Source of the DNA: Larix sibirica | Lineage: Eukaryota; Streptophyta; Pinopsida; Pinales; Pinaceae | Assembly (NCBI GenBank): GCA_004151065.3 | Contig: NWUY0300021742.1 | Span: 132,025-154,853, forward strand | Direction of reading: 5' to 3' | DNA length: 22,829 nt | Part shown: piece by piece, positions 19,795 through 22,829 of the stretch | How positions within the stretch are numbered: position 1 is the stretch's first letter | Layout of the letters: each line of letters opens with the position of its first letter | Position numbers and translations under genes: made by a program | Notes under the pieces: generated by a model | What the model saw: only the letters and a program-made list of their open reading frames with translations | Told to the model about the DNA's origin: nothing | Database searches by the model: none

Positions 19795-20651
19795 AACTAA
19801 TTTTCCACCCAGTCATAGGCATTCGATGCAGATTCCATCCCCAAGCAAAGCTATGGAGCCATCATCATAGAAAAACCAGTTACAATTTCTAGCTCACTCA
19901 ATCCAACCCATTTATTGTCATGCTAAGCAAATTTGTTCATTATAGAGCATTCAGGGCATCTCATCCAACTATGAAACAACGATGGCACTATCTTCCACTG
20001 CCCCACATGACACATTGAAGATCTTACATTTCTCTACTTGATAGTCCCTCAGGGATATTCTTCCCTTCTAGCGCTCTTCAAGGTAGACAGAGAGAACCCA
20101 ATATATGAAATGCTTTTATGGGGATAGCCCTCCAAAAATACACTTAACTTTCAAGTGTCCAATTAGCAGCGAATATTCAATGGGGAAATGAGTCCTGTCT
20201 TGCCCAACCTTGATACTCACCTACAACCATCTATCTCTCATCCAAGGCTGGCAATTTCCTCTTCACAATGTTGATTTTTCCAAGTTGATTGATGATTAAC
20301 AATAGAGAACACCACAGAGCAACATAGAGCATGAACATGAGAATGATAGTGTGAATGGAATGAATTGAAATGAGAGAGTCGAGAGAAATTATTGTTGATA
20401 TTCCTTTTGACATGAGGGATGAAGTACTCTTACACTTCCTTGTGATGATGGTACTTAGTGCACACTTCAATAATAATATGAGAAGACTTCCCCACCAGCT
20501 CTTACATATATTCAATGATTGGCTTTATAAGTAAATGGAGGTGGTGATATGATACCAAGGGGCATATATGAGGTAAATGCATATGTAATTGGGTAATGTA
20601 TATGTAATAGTGGTGGATTTAATAAAGGTGTCATATCTACAATGCATATTT

Positions 20652-20671
20652 ATCATCATCATCATCATCAT
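20652..20671. repeat. (ATC)6 microsatellite
   Basis: Six perfect ATC units plus two bases. It lies in non-coding DNA and is a likely length-polymorphic site. Confidence 0.95.
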
Positions 20672-20786
20672 ATGATCATGTGATTTTGATATATGAATGT
20701 GTTGGGGTATTTGGAGGATTTTCTCCTATTGTATAACAAGTTATTGTGTAACTCATATCTCTTATTTTTTTTGGAATTATTCACAT

Positions 20787-20944
20787 ATTGTGTACTCTTA
20801 TTTCTTATGATATTTTATGGATTCATAACATAACAAATGGTATCATATTTTGAGGTACACATACATTGTGTGTACTTTGATTTCTTATGATATTTTAATG
20901 ATTTGGAACATAACATTTGGTACCATATTTTAAGGTACACACTG
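20787..20944. repeat. 78-80-bp tandem repeat, two copies
   Basis: 20787-20864 and 20865-20944 share ATTGTGT, TATTTCTTATGATATTTTA versus GATTTCTTATGATATTTTA, AACATAACA and GAGGTACACA versus AAGGTACACA. It has moderate divergence and is non-coding. Confidence 0.85.
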
Positions 20945-21575
20945 ATGTGAGTGTGGAGCACAACTCCAAAAGAGATAAAATAGATAACTTATACAAAAAC
21001 TCCTTGAAGAATAGGGGAAACTCCAAATACCCTAATACATTCATATATCCAAATCATATGTTCATAATAACTCTATATTAACCTCTCTCTCTATATCTAT
21101 TCTTATTCATTGTACATGTGGCTGATTTATTAGCCCGACCCCTATTACACATACATTTATCTCCATATACGCACCTCTTGGGGTCATATCATGTGGATTG
21201 CGTCAATTAGGACACACGGTTGGAAATATATGAGTTCTAAGGTTGACACTTGGCAATAGAAAATTTATTTTCCCATGTGTCCCCTTTCTCTTCCCCTCTA
21301 GTGAAATCATAACCCCTCTCATGATCTTTGAAGTGATCTTGGACTATCAAATATTATATTCCAACATTAATATTTACATACTTGATTTCATTGTGGCAAG
21401 CCTACCACATGGTTCATAGAAGTATATTTATATAATACATGCCTAGTCATTCATTGGTCTGGCCATGGCCTTGAGCTCCACATTGGGAATCCGTACTAAT
21501 GTATTTAAATCATTTACATATAGGGTCATTTATTTAAACTTGCATGGCTTGAATCATGCAATTATAACTATGCAT

Positions 21576-22040
21576 TTACAATTTATACATACTATAATCT
21601 AATACACTAGGGGTCAAAATCAAGTTCCTACAATTAGTGACATTTTTAGAGTTAAGGATCATTATCTTTGTTTTATAAATGTTCACAGTAATCCCAAAGT
21701 TTGTGCAAAAATATTTGAGAATTTGAAGTTGCTTTTCGAGGTCAAAAAGGTTCATTACTAAAAGAACAATGTCATACACATATGGGATGGTGATAACTAG
21801 CCCAACAAGGTATGTGTTTGCACACCATGCTTCTTGTAATCAAACTTCTAACTTATCTATAAAATACAAAAAAAATAAAGGACAAAGGATATCCTTGTTT
21901 GACCTTTATATTACAATAATTTTTTTTACCAACCCTTGTTACTTATATTTCATTATTAAACCTTGATACACTTCCCCCACAACATGTTTCAAAATCTGAC
22001 CCTTTCCCTCTATGTATCTTTGATAACCTCTCATTCTCCT
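21576..22040 (-). pseudogene. LINE reverse transcriptase fragment
   Basis: The minus strand of 21779-21576 reads DIVLLVMNLFDLEKQLQILK, then FCTNFGITVNIYKTKIMILN, matching the pattern around and after the catalytic YADD box of plant LINE reverse transcriptases. The box itself now reads YVYD, so the first catalytic Asp is lost. About 110 bases upstream, in another frame, VKQGYPLS matches the conserved QGxPLSP motif, and IDKLEV with a stop follows. Homology is thinner up to about 22040. In the intact family this enzyme copies element RNA at a nicked target site. Here only the central part remains, with frameshifts and no endonuclease. Confidence 0.7.
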
Positions 22041-22805
22041 AATTTGGCATGGCATGTTTATAGTCATGTATCCCCTCCATAAAAATTAAATCCTTAAGAG
22101 TTTTTCTATTGTATTATTATTTTTATTTAAACATCAACTTTTAGCTTTTGATGCTTCTTCTTTCATATTTAATTTTGGGTTGTTTTGGTTTCTTCGTGGG
22201 ATTCAATAGTCCTCCTTTCTCTTCCTTTATTTTTTTTCATGAAGAGAAAATCATTCACATCTTATTTCATTCAAAGATCATTACATAAAGTAATAATCTG
22301 AGAGGTCATTGGAATTCTTGGAAAACCTTATCAATGTTTATTCCAGGGTCTATTACACCCTTGGTAGGTTACCACTCTTACTAGCTAACTAGTGCTTGTA
22401 ATTTTTTTAGGACTTTAGCAAGCCTAAGTATATTCAACCAACCAAAAATAATTTATAGACTTGCTCCATGTCTAAAGGTAATTTCAGCCCGATCTCCCTC
22501 TCGAAACTCTTTATTCCTTCATAACTAGGTCATTGCTAAAGCTACACAAGTTTGAATCACTTACAAGTTCCAACTTAATCAAACTCATTTCTAGTAAAAG
22601 ACATAACCCTATTGTACTCATCATTTCCCTTCCTTCCTTCTTATTAATTATCACATCAATTATACCTTTACTTATTGTATTATAAAAAAAATTGTTTCAA
22701 TACTTGATCCCTCATGGTTATAATAAACCTTATTATTCTATTTCAAAAATAAATTTCAATCTCAATTTATCTTTATTAAAATCAAATTTTAAAGGAAAAA
22801 AATTT

Positions 22806-22829
22806 AAAATAAAATAAAATAAAATAAAA
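22806..22829. repeat. (AAAAT)n microsatellite at the window edge
   Basis: Nearly five AAAAT units run to the end of the window. A shorter tract of the same kind occurs near 19207-19222. Confidence 0.95.

Larger units (their letters stand above)
18844..22829 (+). other. Probable long first intron (partial)
   Basis: It begins with GTACGT at the end of the coding exon. No convincing continuation exon was found in the remaining 4 kb, which is AT-rich and holds repeats and a LINE fragment. Long, repeat-filled first introns are normal in large plant genomes. Alternatively the exon belongs to a truncated gene and this is intergenic DNA. The parts not listed separately (18844-19077, 19274-19631, 19795-20640, 20945-21575 and 22041-22805) show nothing I can support. 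Confidence 0.4.

Noticed and set aside
19020-20515. Minus-strand open frames at 19250-19020 and 20515-20231
   Set aside because: No recognisable motif; the first overlaps one copy of a diverged non-coding repeat.
1-22829. CRISPR arrays, operons or bacterial defence systems
   Set aside because: No spaced short repeats, no ribosome-binding sites or compact gene clusters; the window is plant-type nuclear DNA.

Overview
The window looks like AT-rich, gene-poor nuclear DNA from a seed plant with a large genome, possibly a conifer. The evidence is one GC-richer plant-type promoter and first coding exon (about 17.95-18.85 kb) surrounded by old, broken retroelements, with no prokaryotic gene organisation. 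The taxonomic call is inference. One unresolved base (N) sits at 10521.

Layout: 1-2960 is a broken gag-like polyprotein (minus strand), followed by its probable 5' LTR at 3078-3418, which is rich in palindromes. 3419-7680 is AT-rich non-coding DNA with small tandem duplications and a few plus-strand exon-like remnants (3948-5447). 7681-10372 is a second, longer gag-like pseudogene on the minus strand. It probably belongs to the same broad family and is not followed by any recognisable pol. 11795-12067 is a TG...CA-bounded LTR with a polypurine tract; a second, truncated copy lies inverted at 12257-12466. 13620-15501 is the 5' part of a plant L1-type LINE on the minus strand: a small upstream reading frame, then an ORF1 with DUF4283-like and zinc-knuckle regions. 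16286-17161 is a second, different LINE ORF1 remnant carrying an internal 201-bp duplication. 21576-22040 is a LINE reverse-transcriptase fragment.

The only likely living gene is on the plus strand. Its promoter (about 17950-18190) has two exact evening elements plus a third near match and an ACGT-core pair. A leader with three short upstream ORFs follows, then a 102-codon first coding exon (18538-18843) ending at a good splice donor. The product is acidic, Ser-rich and unrecognised. The rest of the window (18844-22829) is most simply a long first intron filled with repeats.

Two patterns cut across the window. Every retroelement relic whose coding strand could be read lies on the minus strand, opposite to the gene. 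There are also at least eight two-copy tandem duplications with periods of about 25-201 bp. I found no complete, intact novel system. The most notable items are the small ORF directly upstream of LINE ORF1, the gag-only element, the duplicated coding segments and the clustered evening elements.
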